NCBI GenBank assembly: GCA_001778455.1
Contig: MFGX01000088.1
Location: 4,038-9,066 of the forward strand
Direction of reading: 5' to 3'
DNA from: Candidatus Fraserbacteria bacterium RBG_16_55_9
Lineage (GTDB): Bacteria > Bipolaricaulota > Bipolaricaulia > RBG-16-55-9
Length of the DNA: 5,029 nucleotides
This document shows, in pieces, positions 1 through 4,676 of the stretch. How positions within the stretch are numbered: position 1 is the first letter of the stretch; every line of letters starts with the position of its first letter. The position numbers and the translations under genes were made by a program. The notes below the pieces were generated by a model, which saw nothing but the letters and a program-made list of their open reading frames with translations, did no database searches and had not been told where the DNA came from.

Positions 1-210
1 TTCCTTGGAATCCGATCGGTCCACTAAGAGATCAGAGCTTCTGCTCAAGCTGGCGGAAATCGCAGATTACAGTCGGGTGATGGCTGCTCAACCTTCAAGA
101 TACCGCAAGAGCAGTTCCACATCAGAGAACCGAGCACAGGTAGGTAAAGATCTAGACGAGTGCAGTGGAAATGGCTACACCGGTTGTTAACCGCAAGGAG
201 ATGAGCAAGC

Positions 211-405
211 ATGGCAAAGATGACGAGAAAAGCAGTGTACTGGACGTGTGCGTTCTGCGACAAGGCGGTCAAGGAGAGCGAAGTCTTGAGAGTCGTCTTG
301 GATGGTCAGACCTATTATACCTGCAGTCCTCGCTGCTGCGAACGGTTAGCTGAACTCCAGAGCCGATACGCACCGATTGCCCCAGCGGGCACAGGGGCAA
401 GATGA
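211..405 (+). CDS. YHS/TRASH-like metal-binding mini-protein (first of a tandem pair)
   Basis: A 64-aa protein made almost entirely of one small cysteine domain. Cys13 and Cys16 form a CxxC, and after 21 residues Cys38 and Cys42 form a CxxxC (Cys43 is extra). The second half reads DGQTYYTCSPRCCERL and is followed by a Tyr-Ala, which matches the YHS pattern (Gly-x-x-Tyr-Tyr-x-Cys-Ser-x-x-Cys, then F/L and a Tyr). The C-x21-C-x3-C spacing fits the TRASH signature. Both families are known or predicted to bind metals such as copper, either in trafficking or as sensors. There is no signal peptide or membrane segment, so it is probably cytoplasmic. The start at 211 has AAGGAG at 195-200, 10 nt upstream. 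An ATG at 220 would align better with the downstream paralogue's first residue but lies too far from that SD. The Pro/Gly/Ala-rich tail is unlike the paralogue's. The target metal and partner are unknown. Confidence 0.78.
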   Translation: MAKMTRKAVYWTCAFCDKAVKESEVLRVVLDGQTYYTCSPRCCERLAELQSRYAPIAPAGTGAR

Positions 406-421
406 GAGGAAGTGACTGGCG

Positions 422-619
422 ATGACAAAGAGAACAGTGTTCTGGACATGCGCGGTCTGCCACAGAGTCGTCAAGGAAAGCGACACCATGCCCGTACAAC
501 ACGAAGGTCAGATCTATCACACCTGTAGCGTGCGTTGCGGTGAACGGTTCACCATGTTCCCGAACGAGTACGCCAACACCTCAGATGAGGACGAAATCGA
601 GATGACCCTTTTCGACTGA
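422..619 (+). CDS. YHS/TRASH-like metal-binding mini-protein (second of a tandem pair)
   Basis: A 65-aa paralogue of the preceding gene, with about half of aligned positions identical over some 50 residues. It keeps Cys10-x2-Cys13, a 21-residue spacer and Cys35-x3-Cys39, and the EGQIYHTCSVRCGERF core followed by P-x-x-Tyr-Ala is a good YHS match. The start is set by an SD-like AGAGGAAG just upstream. The gap from the previous stop is 16 bp, so the two are probably cotranscribed. The last 15 residues are strongly acidic (DEDEIE then MTLFD), whereas the first copy has a neutral Pro/Ala/Gly tail. Conserved cysteines with diverged tails suggest two related metal-binding modules with different partners. 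The role is inferred from fold similarity only. Confidence 0.8.
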   Translation: MTKRTVFWTCAVCHRVVKESDTMPVQHEGQIYHTCSVRCGERFTMFPNEYANTSDEDEIEMTLFD

Positions 620-643
620 GCACGCACTTGACGCTTCGAAATG

Positions 644-659
644 GGTCCTAGCTTAGGCC
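644..659. terminator. Small hairpin between convergent genes, possible weak terminator
   Basis: In the 85-bp gap between the convergent YHS pair and the 148-aa gene lies CCTA-gct-TAGG, extended by GG/CC with one bulged T. No proper T run follows on the plus strand. On the minus strand the hairpin is followed by a modest CATTTCG. It may help end one or both transcripts, but the support is thin. Confidence 0.2.
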
Positions 660-704
660 AGTCTCGATGGTCTTTGCCTGTGCTCACCAACTCGGCAGAA
701 TGCC

Positions 705-1151
705 TTAGCGAAATCCCTTGTGCGCTTTCTCTTCGATATTCTCATACCACCCTACGGAGAAACCTAGCTTTGTGACCAGCGTCAACAGTTGATACAGCTC
801 TCCGATGGTGGGATCCGACCGCAGCTCTGGACGAGAGACAAGAAGATTGCGCAGTTGCCTGGACTTCATGAAAGGCCCTTGCGCTTCTTGAGTCACAGTA
901 GGCAGTTGGTGCCCGAGTGCCTCTTCAAACGCCTTGCGGGTACTGCGGGCAATGCTATTGCTATGAATCAGTGTACCTGCAGGCAATAATTCTTGATCAC
1001 TGACTTCATCGGTGACGGGAATACCTCGATGGGGTTGGGGGGTCATCGTTGGCTGCCGGACGAGATGGGTGTCGAAGTAGGGAGCTTCCGCTAGCATTCG
1101 TAGATCACCGGGTGTGTGGTCGTCTTTGCGAATCATGAGAGCGATAGCCAT
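705..1151 (-). CDS. Unrecognised 148-aa soluble protein, third gene of the cspA-infA unit
   Basis: I do not recognise this protein. It is 148 aa, apparently soluble, with no signal peptide, membrane segment or cysteine/histidine cluster. The first 65 residues look extended and Pro-rich (for example RQPTMTPQPHRGIPVTDE). The middle (about 66-100) is Ser/Thr/Gln-rich with a likely helix around RSTRKAFEEALGHQ. The C-terminal third is amphipathic and helical (TIGELYQLLTLVTKLGFSVG). Evidence that it is real: an ATG start with a perfect AAGGAGG SD four bases upstream (1156-1162, minus strand), and a gap of only 24 bp after infA on the same strand. It is therefore probably translated from the same transcript as the cold-shock protein and IF-1. 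That position hints at a link with translation or stress, but nothing in the protein proves it. It could be lineage-restricted. Confidence 0.68.
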   Translation of the reverse strand: MAIALMIRKDDHTPGDLRMLAEAPYFDTHLVRQPTMTPQPHRGIPVTDEVSDQELLPAGTLIHSNSIARSTRKAFEEALGHQLPTVTQEAQGPFMKSRQLRNLLVSRPELRSDPTIGELYQLLTLVTKLGFSVGWYENIEEKAHKGFR

Positions 1152-1175
1152 GAATCCTCCTTCTGTGGCGCGGCT

Positions 1176-1397
1176 CTATCCGTTTCGGTGGACGATCCGG
1201 CCTTTGCTCATGTCATAGCTAGACATCTCAACGGTCACGCGATCGCCAACCAGGATACGGATATGGAAGCGGCGCATCTTTCCCGCGGAGTAACACAAGA
1301 TCTCCGGTCCATCATCCAACTGGACTCGGTACATCAGGTTGTTGAGTGCCGTGACGACCTTCCCTTCGCGTGTGATGAGCTCATCTCGATCGGCCAA
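1176..1397 (-). CDS. infA: Translation initiation factor IF-1
   Basis: A 73-aa protein, the usual bacterial IF-1 length, with a single S1-type OB fold. It binds the 30S A-site region and works with IF-2 and IF-3 in start selection. Recognition rests on the core SAGKMRR-x-HIRIL-x-GDRVTVE (about 37-57) and the end SYDMSKGRIVHR (60-71), which line up with the classical IF-1 segments ending PYDL(S/T)KGRI. The reading frame stays open far upstream, but homology begins at ADRDELITREG. The only fitting start is TTG at 1395-1397, which has a strong AGGAGGG 8 nt upstream (1406-1412). The gene sits behind cspA, not in a ribosomal-protein operon, and no promoter is visible in the 106-bp gap. Expression probably depends on read-through of the hairpin at 1443-1477. 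A second infA elsewhere in the genome is possible. Confidence 0.95.
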   Translation of the reverse strand: MADRDELITREGKVVTALNNLMYRVQLDDGPEILCYSAGKMRRFHIRILVGDRVTVEMSSYDMSKGRIVHRNG

Positions 1398-1405
1398 TGG
1401 AGTGT

Positions 1406-1412
1406 CCCTCCT
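1406..1412 (-). promoter_or_regulatory. infA Shine-Dalgarno that fixes a TTG start
   Basis: AGGAGGG on the minus strand, 8 nt before TTG at 1397. No ATG or GTG in frame lies between this site and the start of IF-1 homology, so the SD and homology together fix the TTG as start. Confidence 0.85.
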
Positions 1413-1430
1413 CTCGACCGAACAGCTGTG

Positions 1431-1477
1431 GGAGAAAGAAGTACCCCGGTAGGGGCACGACGTCCCTCTACCGGGGT
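1431..1477 (-). terminator. Rho-independent terminator or attenuator between cspA and infA
   Basis: Reading the minus strand, arms 1477-1468 and 1452-1443 form a perfect 10-bp stem (ACCCCGGTAG with CTACCGGGGT). A bulged A and three more G-C pairs (1466-1464 with 1455-1453) leave an 8-nt loop. The stem is followed by ACTTCTTTCTCC, a T-rich but interrupted tract. It starts about 27 bp after the cspA stop and ends before the infA SD. The imperfect T tract and the lack of a visible infA promoter suggest partial termination, giving much cspA mRNA and less infA. Whether anything regulates read-through is inference. Confidence 0.82.
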
Positions 1478-1503
1478 CGATCTCCGTTTCGAGTCGTCGT
1501 GAG

Positions 1504-1707
1504 TTACTTCGCGACGACGTTGATGGCGCGAAGACCCTTGGCGTCTTTCTGAACTTCGAACTCGACGGTCTGGCCCTCGCGCAACGTCTTATAGCCTTCT
1601 CCTTTGAGTCCGGAGAAGTGGACGAAGACGTCGGGTTCACCGCTGTCCTGCACGATGAAGCCGAAGCCTTTGGCGTCGTTAAACCACTTCACTTTCCCAG
1701 TGGCCAT
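1504..1707 (-). CDS. Cold-shock protein, CspA family
   Basis: A 67-aa single cold-shock domain, the standard family length. It starts MATGKVKWFND. RNP1 is at 13-18 (KGFGFI) and RNP2 at 27-31 (VFVHF), with the aromatic residues that stack on single-stranded nucleic acid. These proteins are cytoplasmic RNA chaperones that melt mRNA secondary structure, and some family members relieve transcription termination at hairpins. The ATG has TAGGAGGG seven bases upstream. A near-consensus promoter and a leader of about 150 nt precede the gene, and a strong hairpin follows it. The long structured leader is typical of cold-inducible csp genes, but not every csp gene is cold-induced, so the exact paralogue is not assigned. 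Confidence 0.97.
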   Translation of the reverse strand: MATGKVKWFNDAKGFGFIVQDSGEPDVFVHFSGLKGEGYKTLREGQTVEFEVQKDAKGLRAINVVAK

Positions 1708-1709
1708 AT

Positions 1710-1777
1710 GTAAACCCTCCTACAATCTGCGTGGGATTTGACCCTCTGGTTGTGCTACCCACGTGCGACGGGTTTAC
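1710..1777 (-). promoter_or_regulatory. Candidate RBS-sequestering fold in the cspA leader
   Basis: On the minus strand, GTAAACCC (1777-1770) is perfectly complementary to GGGTTTAC (1717-1710), which overlaps the end of the cspA SD and stops two bases before the ATG. Nested inside is CGTGGG (1763-1758) with CCCACG (1735-1730), a perfect 6-bp stem. The two stems are compatible and would hold the SD in a structured region. A competing hairpin at 1787-1763 (GTGC/GCAC plus ACGG/CCGT with loop TAAAC) uses some of the same bases and would free the SD. The pairing is seen directly; a switching function is inferred. Confidence 0.45.
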
Positions 1778-1811
1778 CGTTGGGCACCCTGGGTGACAAG
1801 CCTTGAGTCAG

Positions 1812-1850
1812 AACTTGGCAGGCTATTCTCTTGAATTCGCCCGGCAAGTT
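1812..1850 (-). other. Stable hairpin near the 5' end of the cspA mRNA
   Basis: On the minus strand, 1850-1839 pairs with 1823-1812: six pairs (AACTTG/CAAGTT), one C-C mismatch, then five pairs (CGGGC/GCCTG with one G-U). The loop can add ATTC/GAAT around an AAGA tetraloop. It begins about 10 nt after the predicted transcription start. No T run follows, so it is not a terminator. A 5' mRNA-stabilising element or part of the leader switch is more likely. Confidence 0.6.
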
Positions 1851-1865
1851 GCAGATAACACAATT

Positions 1866-1894
1866 ATTATACCACGGACAGGGGAAGATGTCTA
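1866..1894 (-). promoter_or_regulatory. Sigma-70-type promoter for cspA
   Basis: On the minus strand the -35 is TAGACA (1894-1889, five of six to TTGACA), then a 17-bp spacer and a perfect TATAAT (1871-1866). TG lies one base before the -10, giving an extended -10. Transcription should start near 1859. An AT-rich stretch just upstream (about 1902-1916) might act as a modest UP element. It lies just after the stop of the DUF4015 gene and makes cspA independent of the upstream operon. Confidence 0.85.
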
Positions 1895-1919
1895 GCCCCC
1901 TCTACGAAATATCGATTGC

Positions 1920-3044
1920 TTAGTCGCTAGCAAGCGCCCGCCAGAGCGCACTGTAGTTTCCCTCGGGGTTCCAGAAGAGATAGCTCCCAAAGCCCAGTTC
2001 CCGTGCGGCCCGAATCTGCGCCAGGATGTATTGCTCCTCGGTCATACCGGCTGGCAAGCGCATCTCAAAGGCCTGCAAGAAGGGCCTCATCTTCAAATCG
2101 CGCTCCAGGCCATTCTGAAGGCCGAGTTTGATCGTCCCATAGGGATCATCCCAGTACCGCCGGCTCTCGTAATGCGAGGGGTAGATCATCGGAGAGATCA
2201 CATCCAGATAGGGCATCAGATCTTCCAGAGACTGGCCAATGGGATCAATCCTTTTGAGGTTCCAATCCCAGAGAGTGCGCCCGAAGACGTCGGCGGAGAG
2301 ATTGACCTTCTGGTGCAGTCTGTTGTGCGCCTGTCTTACGAAATTTGCGATGGCGCTATACCGTGCTTGATAGACGGGTTGGAGCTTCCCATCGTCGGGA
2401 TAGCGAATGTAGTCGAACTGCACTTCATCGAAGCCGGCAGAAGCGGCCTCCTCCGCCACGGCCAGGTTATACGAGACGACGCGTGGGTCTGATGGGTAGA
2501 CCCAAGGCGCAATGCGGCTCTTCAAATACGTGGCCAGTTTTGGATCATAGAATACGACCTGGCGAGCAATCACGTACAGACCGCGTGCTTTCAGGTCGCT
2601 CACCAGAGTCTTTAAATCGAGGCGGACTTCACGCGCTCCAATGGTCCTGGCCAACGGCACCTGCGTGTCGTAGGCCACGATGCCGCTATTGTCTTTGACA
2701 TCGATCACAATGGCGTTGAGACCGTACTTCTGCGCTTGATCAGCCAATCCATCGAGGAGGTCGCGGCGTGCAGCCACGATCGACGTCAGATAGATTCCGC
2801 GGCGGCCTTGCCAGTCCCCATGCTCTGAGATGGGTGGCTTCTCACTGACCGTTTCGTTGCTTCTCTCTCCGCTGCCGACAGGAATGGCCCCAACAAAGAG
2901 CAGGCTGCCCGTCAGAATGGTCACCAGGGCTAAGACCAAGAGCAACCAGAGCCGCCTTCGAGGTGGACGATTGCAACGCAAATCCGGTCGTCTCACCAAG
3001 GGGTATCGAGCACGCGAGAACCGCATGGCTTCTACTCTAGCCAC
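1920..3044 (-). CDS. Membrane-anchored DUF4015 putative glycoside hydrolase
   Basis: A 374-aa protein. A basic N-terminus (RRRLW at 29-33) and one hydrophobic segment (about 32-54) form a signal anchor. A Ser/Glu-rich linker leads into a DUF4015-type putative glycosyl hydrolase domain from about 82 to the end, probably a TIM-barrel on the outside of the membrane. Family landmarks are RGIYLT (82-87), IVIDVKD (112-118), FDEVQFDYIRYPDD (205-218, acidic residues on a probable catalytic strand), SADVFG (250-255), MIYPSHY (286-292) and FWNPEGNYS (357-365). The substrate is unknown; a polysaccharide is plausible from the family name only. The start is GTG at 3044, with AGAGG 7 nt upstream; ATG at 3026 is an alternative and leaves the anchor intact. 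It lies 59 bp after moxR and is probably the last gene of that operon. The domain appears complete. Confidence 0.88.
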   Translation of the reverse strand: MARVEAMRFSRARYPLVRRPDLRCNRPPRRRLWLLLVLALVTILTGSLLFVGAIPVGSGERSNETVSEKPPISEHGDWQGRRGIYLTSIVAARRDLLDGLADQAQKYGLNAIVIDVKDNSGIVAYDTQVPLARTIGAREVRLDLKTLVSDLKARGLYVIARQVVFYDPKLATYLKSRIAPWVYPSDPRVVSYNLAVAEEAASAGFDEVQFDYIRYPDDGKLQPVYQARYSAIANFVRQAHNRLHQKVNLSADVFGRTLWDWNLKRIDPIGQSLEDLMPYLDVISPMIYPSHYESRRYWDDPYGTIKLGLQNGLERDLKMRPFLQAFEMRLPAGMTEEQYILAQIRAARELGFGSYLFWNPEGNYSALWRALASD

Positions 3045-3103
3045 GTCGCTACCTCTGGAGCAAGGTCGGATGTCTGACGCTGTAGAGGACGAACGGGATG
3101 GGG

Positions 3104-4066
3104 TCAGGCCTCGTCGATCACCGGGACGGGGACCGCCCCGACGATGGAGTCAATGATTTCATCGGCCGCATGCCGTTTCATCCAGAGATCGGGTTCTAGA
3201 ATCAGTCGATGGACCAGTGCGGGCCCAGCAAAGGTCTTCACATCATCCGGGAGGACATACTCTCGGCCCTCCAGAGCCGCCCGAGCACGCGCCAGTTTGA
3301 GGAGGGCTAGAGATCCACGAGGGCTGGCCCCTACAGAGACCCGCGTATCCCGGCGCGTTTCTGCGACGAGAGAGACGATATAACGCTCAATATCGGGATC
3401 AACGTGCACGCCCTCAATCACTTGGCACATCTCCAAAAGCTCCGCAGCGTTCGTGACTCGCTCCAGCGGAAGCTCATCGCTGCGGCGCTCCCGCCTGCGC
3501 CTCAAGATCTCCTGTTCCTCATCTTCGGAGGGATACCCGACGGCCAGCTTCATCAAGAAACGATCGAGCTGCGCTTCTGGCAAAGGGAAAGTCCCTTCGT
3601 ACTCGATAGGATTCTGTGTGGCGACGACCATGAACGGCTCGGGAAGTTTCAGGGTCTCGCCCTCCAGTGTCACTTGACGCTCTTGCATGGCTTCGAGAAG
3701 AGCGGATTGCGTCTTGGGAGAGGCACGATTGATCTCATCGGCCAGTATGATGTGCGCAAAGATCGGGCCCTTACGGATCTCAAAGCGACTCTCGGCACGG
3801 TCGTAGATGTAACTGCCGGTGATATCCCCTGGCAATAGATCCGGCGTGAACTGAATGCGCTTGAAGTCGAGGCCCAAAGCAGTTGCAACGCTCTTGGCAA
3901 TCAGGGTCTTGGCTAAGCCGGGAAAATCCTCCAGGAGAATGTGTCCGCCCGCCAGGACAGACGCCATGATCTGCGTAAGCAGGCTCCGCTTGCCTATCAC
4001 AACCCTCTCGACTTCTTGGATAACGCGAGCTCCCAAGGTGGCCACTTTTGCGACTTCAACGTTCAT
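3104..4066 (-). CDS. MoxR-family AAA+ ATPase
   Basis: A 320-aa protein of full family length. The Walker A-type loop is EDFPGLAKT (46-54, Lys53), Walker B is IILADE (106-111), sensor 1 is ATQNP (149-153), the putative Arg finger is in LDRF (Arg169), and the sensor 2-like segment is GASPRG (Arg250). The C-terminal helical lid (about 200-310) is complete. MoxR ATPases act as chaperone-like factors for maturation of enzyme complexes or for envelope stress functions, often beside DUF58, transglutaminase or DUF4129 proteins, as here. The ATG overlaps the end of the upstream gene by 11 bases and has no clear SD at normal spacing (GGGGA lies too far upstream), so translation is probably coupled. I give no symbol because the MoxR subfamily is not clear. 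Confidence 0.95.
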   Translation of the reverse strand: MNVEVAKVATLGARVIQEVERVVIGKRSLLTQIMASVLAGGHILLEDFPGLAKTLIAKSVATALGLDFKRIQFTPDLLPGDITGSYIYDRAESRFEIRKGPIFAHIILADEINRASPKTQSALLEAMQERQVTLEGETLKLPEPFMVVATQNPIEYEGTFPLPEAQLDRFLMKLAVGYPSEDEEQEILRRRRERRSDELPLERVTNAAELLEMCQVIEGVHVDPDIERYIVSLVAETRRDTRVSVGASPRGSLALLKLARARAALEGREYVLPDDVKTFAGPALVHRLILEPDLWMKRHAADEIIDSIVGAVPVPVIDEA

Positions 4067-4676
4067 AGGCGTTTCCCGGACGTCTCCCCTGGAGCAGATG
4101 TTCTAAGAACTCTACGACACGCTCTGGGTTCAACTGGAGAGGCGAATTCTTTCTCGTGCGCAGACGTGTCGTATCGCCTGAATCCGCGTTCTGGATATTC
4201 ATGGAAAGCCCGGCTTGGAGATAGGTTTCAATCTCCTGAGGGATGCCTGATCTCCCACTCTGAAGCTGCTCTCGGATCTCTTCTGGAGTACGCCGCTCAC
4301 GATAGGCGAGAGTTTCTAAAGAGAACTCCGCCAAGCGTCGCGCGAGGCGCACTCTGAAGTATTTTCCGCGCTTCGCAAGACGGACTCTCTCCACCCACAC
4401 TTCGATCTTCCCCTGACGTTCCTTCTGCAACCCACGATGCCCATGTCTGGACTTGGCTGTTCTGGCCGAAATACTCTTTACTGCGATGGCAATCACTGCT
4501 GCCATGAAAAGCGCCCAGAGAAACGATTGTGGGAGACTCTCTACATATAGACGCATGAACCAGTACGCATACAAGAGGGGCACTACAATGACCTCGCGCA
4601 GGAAATCTTGGAACAAGAGAGCGAGAAGGCTGGATAGAAGAAGGACCAGGCCCAGAGGAAGCCAATGCGTCTTCAT
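4056..4676 (-). CDS. Unrecognised membrane protein with three N-terminal segments, MoxR-operon member
   Basis: A 206-aa protein that I do not recognise at family level. Hydrophobic segments lie at about 5-22, 28-45 and 51-68. A short basic stretch follows (about 71-92), which by the positive-inside rule is probably cytoplasmic. The C-terminal two thirds are soluble, Arg/Lys/Glu-rich and mostly helical, with a low-complexity polar stretch at about 160-178 and a final helix (NPERVVEFLEHLLQG). The ATG at 4676 shares ATGA with the upstream DUF4129 stop and has GGGGGAG five bases upstream. It overlaps moxR by 11 bases at its 3' end. Being locked between DUF4129 and moxR suggests it works with them, perhaps as a membrane partner of the ATPase. 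That is inference from position. Confidence 0.85.
   Translation of the reverse strand: MKTHWLPLGLVLLLSSLLALLFQDFLREVIVVPLLYAYWFMRLYVESLPQSFLWALFMAAVIAIAVKSISARTAKSRHGHRGLQKERQGKIEVWVERVRLAKRGKYFRVRLARRLAEFSLETLAYRERRTPEEIREQLQSGRSGIPQEIETYLQAGLSMNIQNADSGDTTRLRTRKNSPLQLNPERVVEFLEHLLQGRRPGNAYER

Larger units (their letters stand above)
1708..1859 (-). promoter_or_regulatory. Long structured 5' leader of cspA
   Basis: The distance from the predicted transcription start (about 1859) to the cspA ATG is roughly 150 nt, similar to the leader of Escherichia coli cspA. It contains a long 5' hairpin (1812-1850) and a 3' region (1710-1787) with two mutually exclusive folds, one of which covers the ribosome binding site. 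No open reading frame with an SD is evident inside it. I saw no match to the E. coli cold-box sequence. Temperature control is an inference from gene type and structure. Confidence 0.6.

Noticed and set aside
2..190. Plus-strand frame open from the left edge to a stop at 190, which could be the 3' end of a gene
   Set aside because: About 62 codons open can occur by chance, the composition is not convincing (Ser/Arg-rich with no recognisable domain), and a second frame is also open from the edge to 80. It cannot be judged without upstream sequence.
617..686. 7-bp inverted repeat TGAGCAC (617-623) and GTGCTCA (680-686)
   Set aside because: The 56-nt spacing, overlap with the stop codon and lack of a T tract make it weak as terminator or operator; probably chance.
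1116..1502. Plus-strand 128-aa open frame across infA
   Set aside because: It lies antisense to infA and the 148-aa gene, has no recognisable domain, and the minus strand has clear homology and SD sites.
1398..1640. N-terminal extension of IF-1 to a 154-aa protein starting at 1640
   Set aside because: The extension is a shadow of cspA on the same strand and runs through the terminator hairpin. IF-1 homology and the SD place the start at 1397.
1880..1905. AGGGG/CCCCT inverted repeat after the DUF4015 stop as a terminator
   Set aside because: Only five pairs, an 11-12 nt loop and no T run on either strand. It overlaps the cspA -35 region. The end of the upstream operon stays undefined.
2031..2492. 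Plus-strand 153-aa open frame inside the DUF4015 gene
   Set aside because: An antisense shadow of a gene with clear family motifs on the minus strand; no SD or domain of its own.
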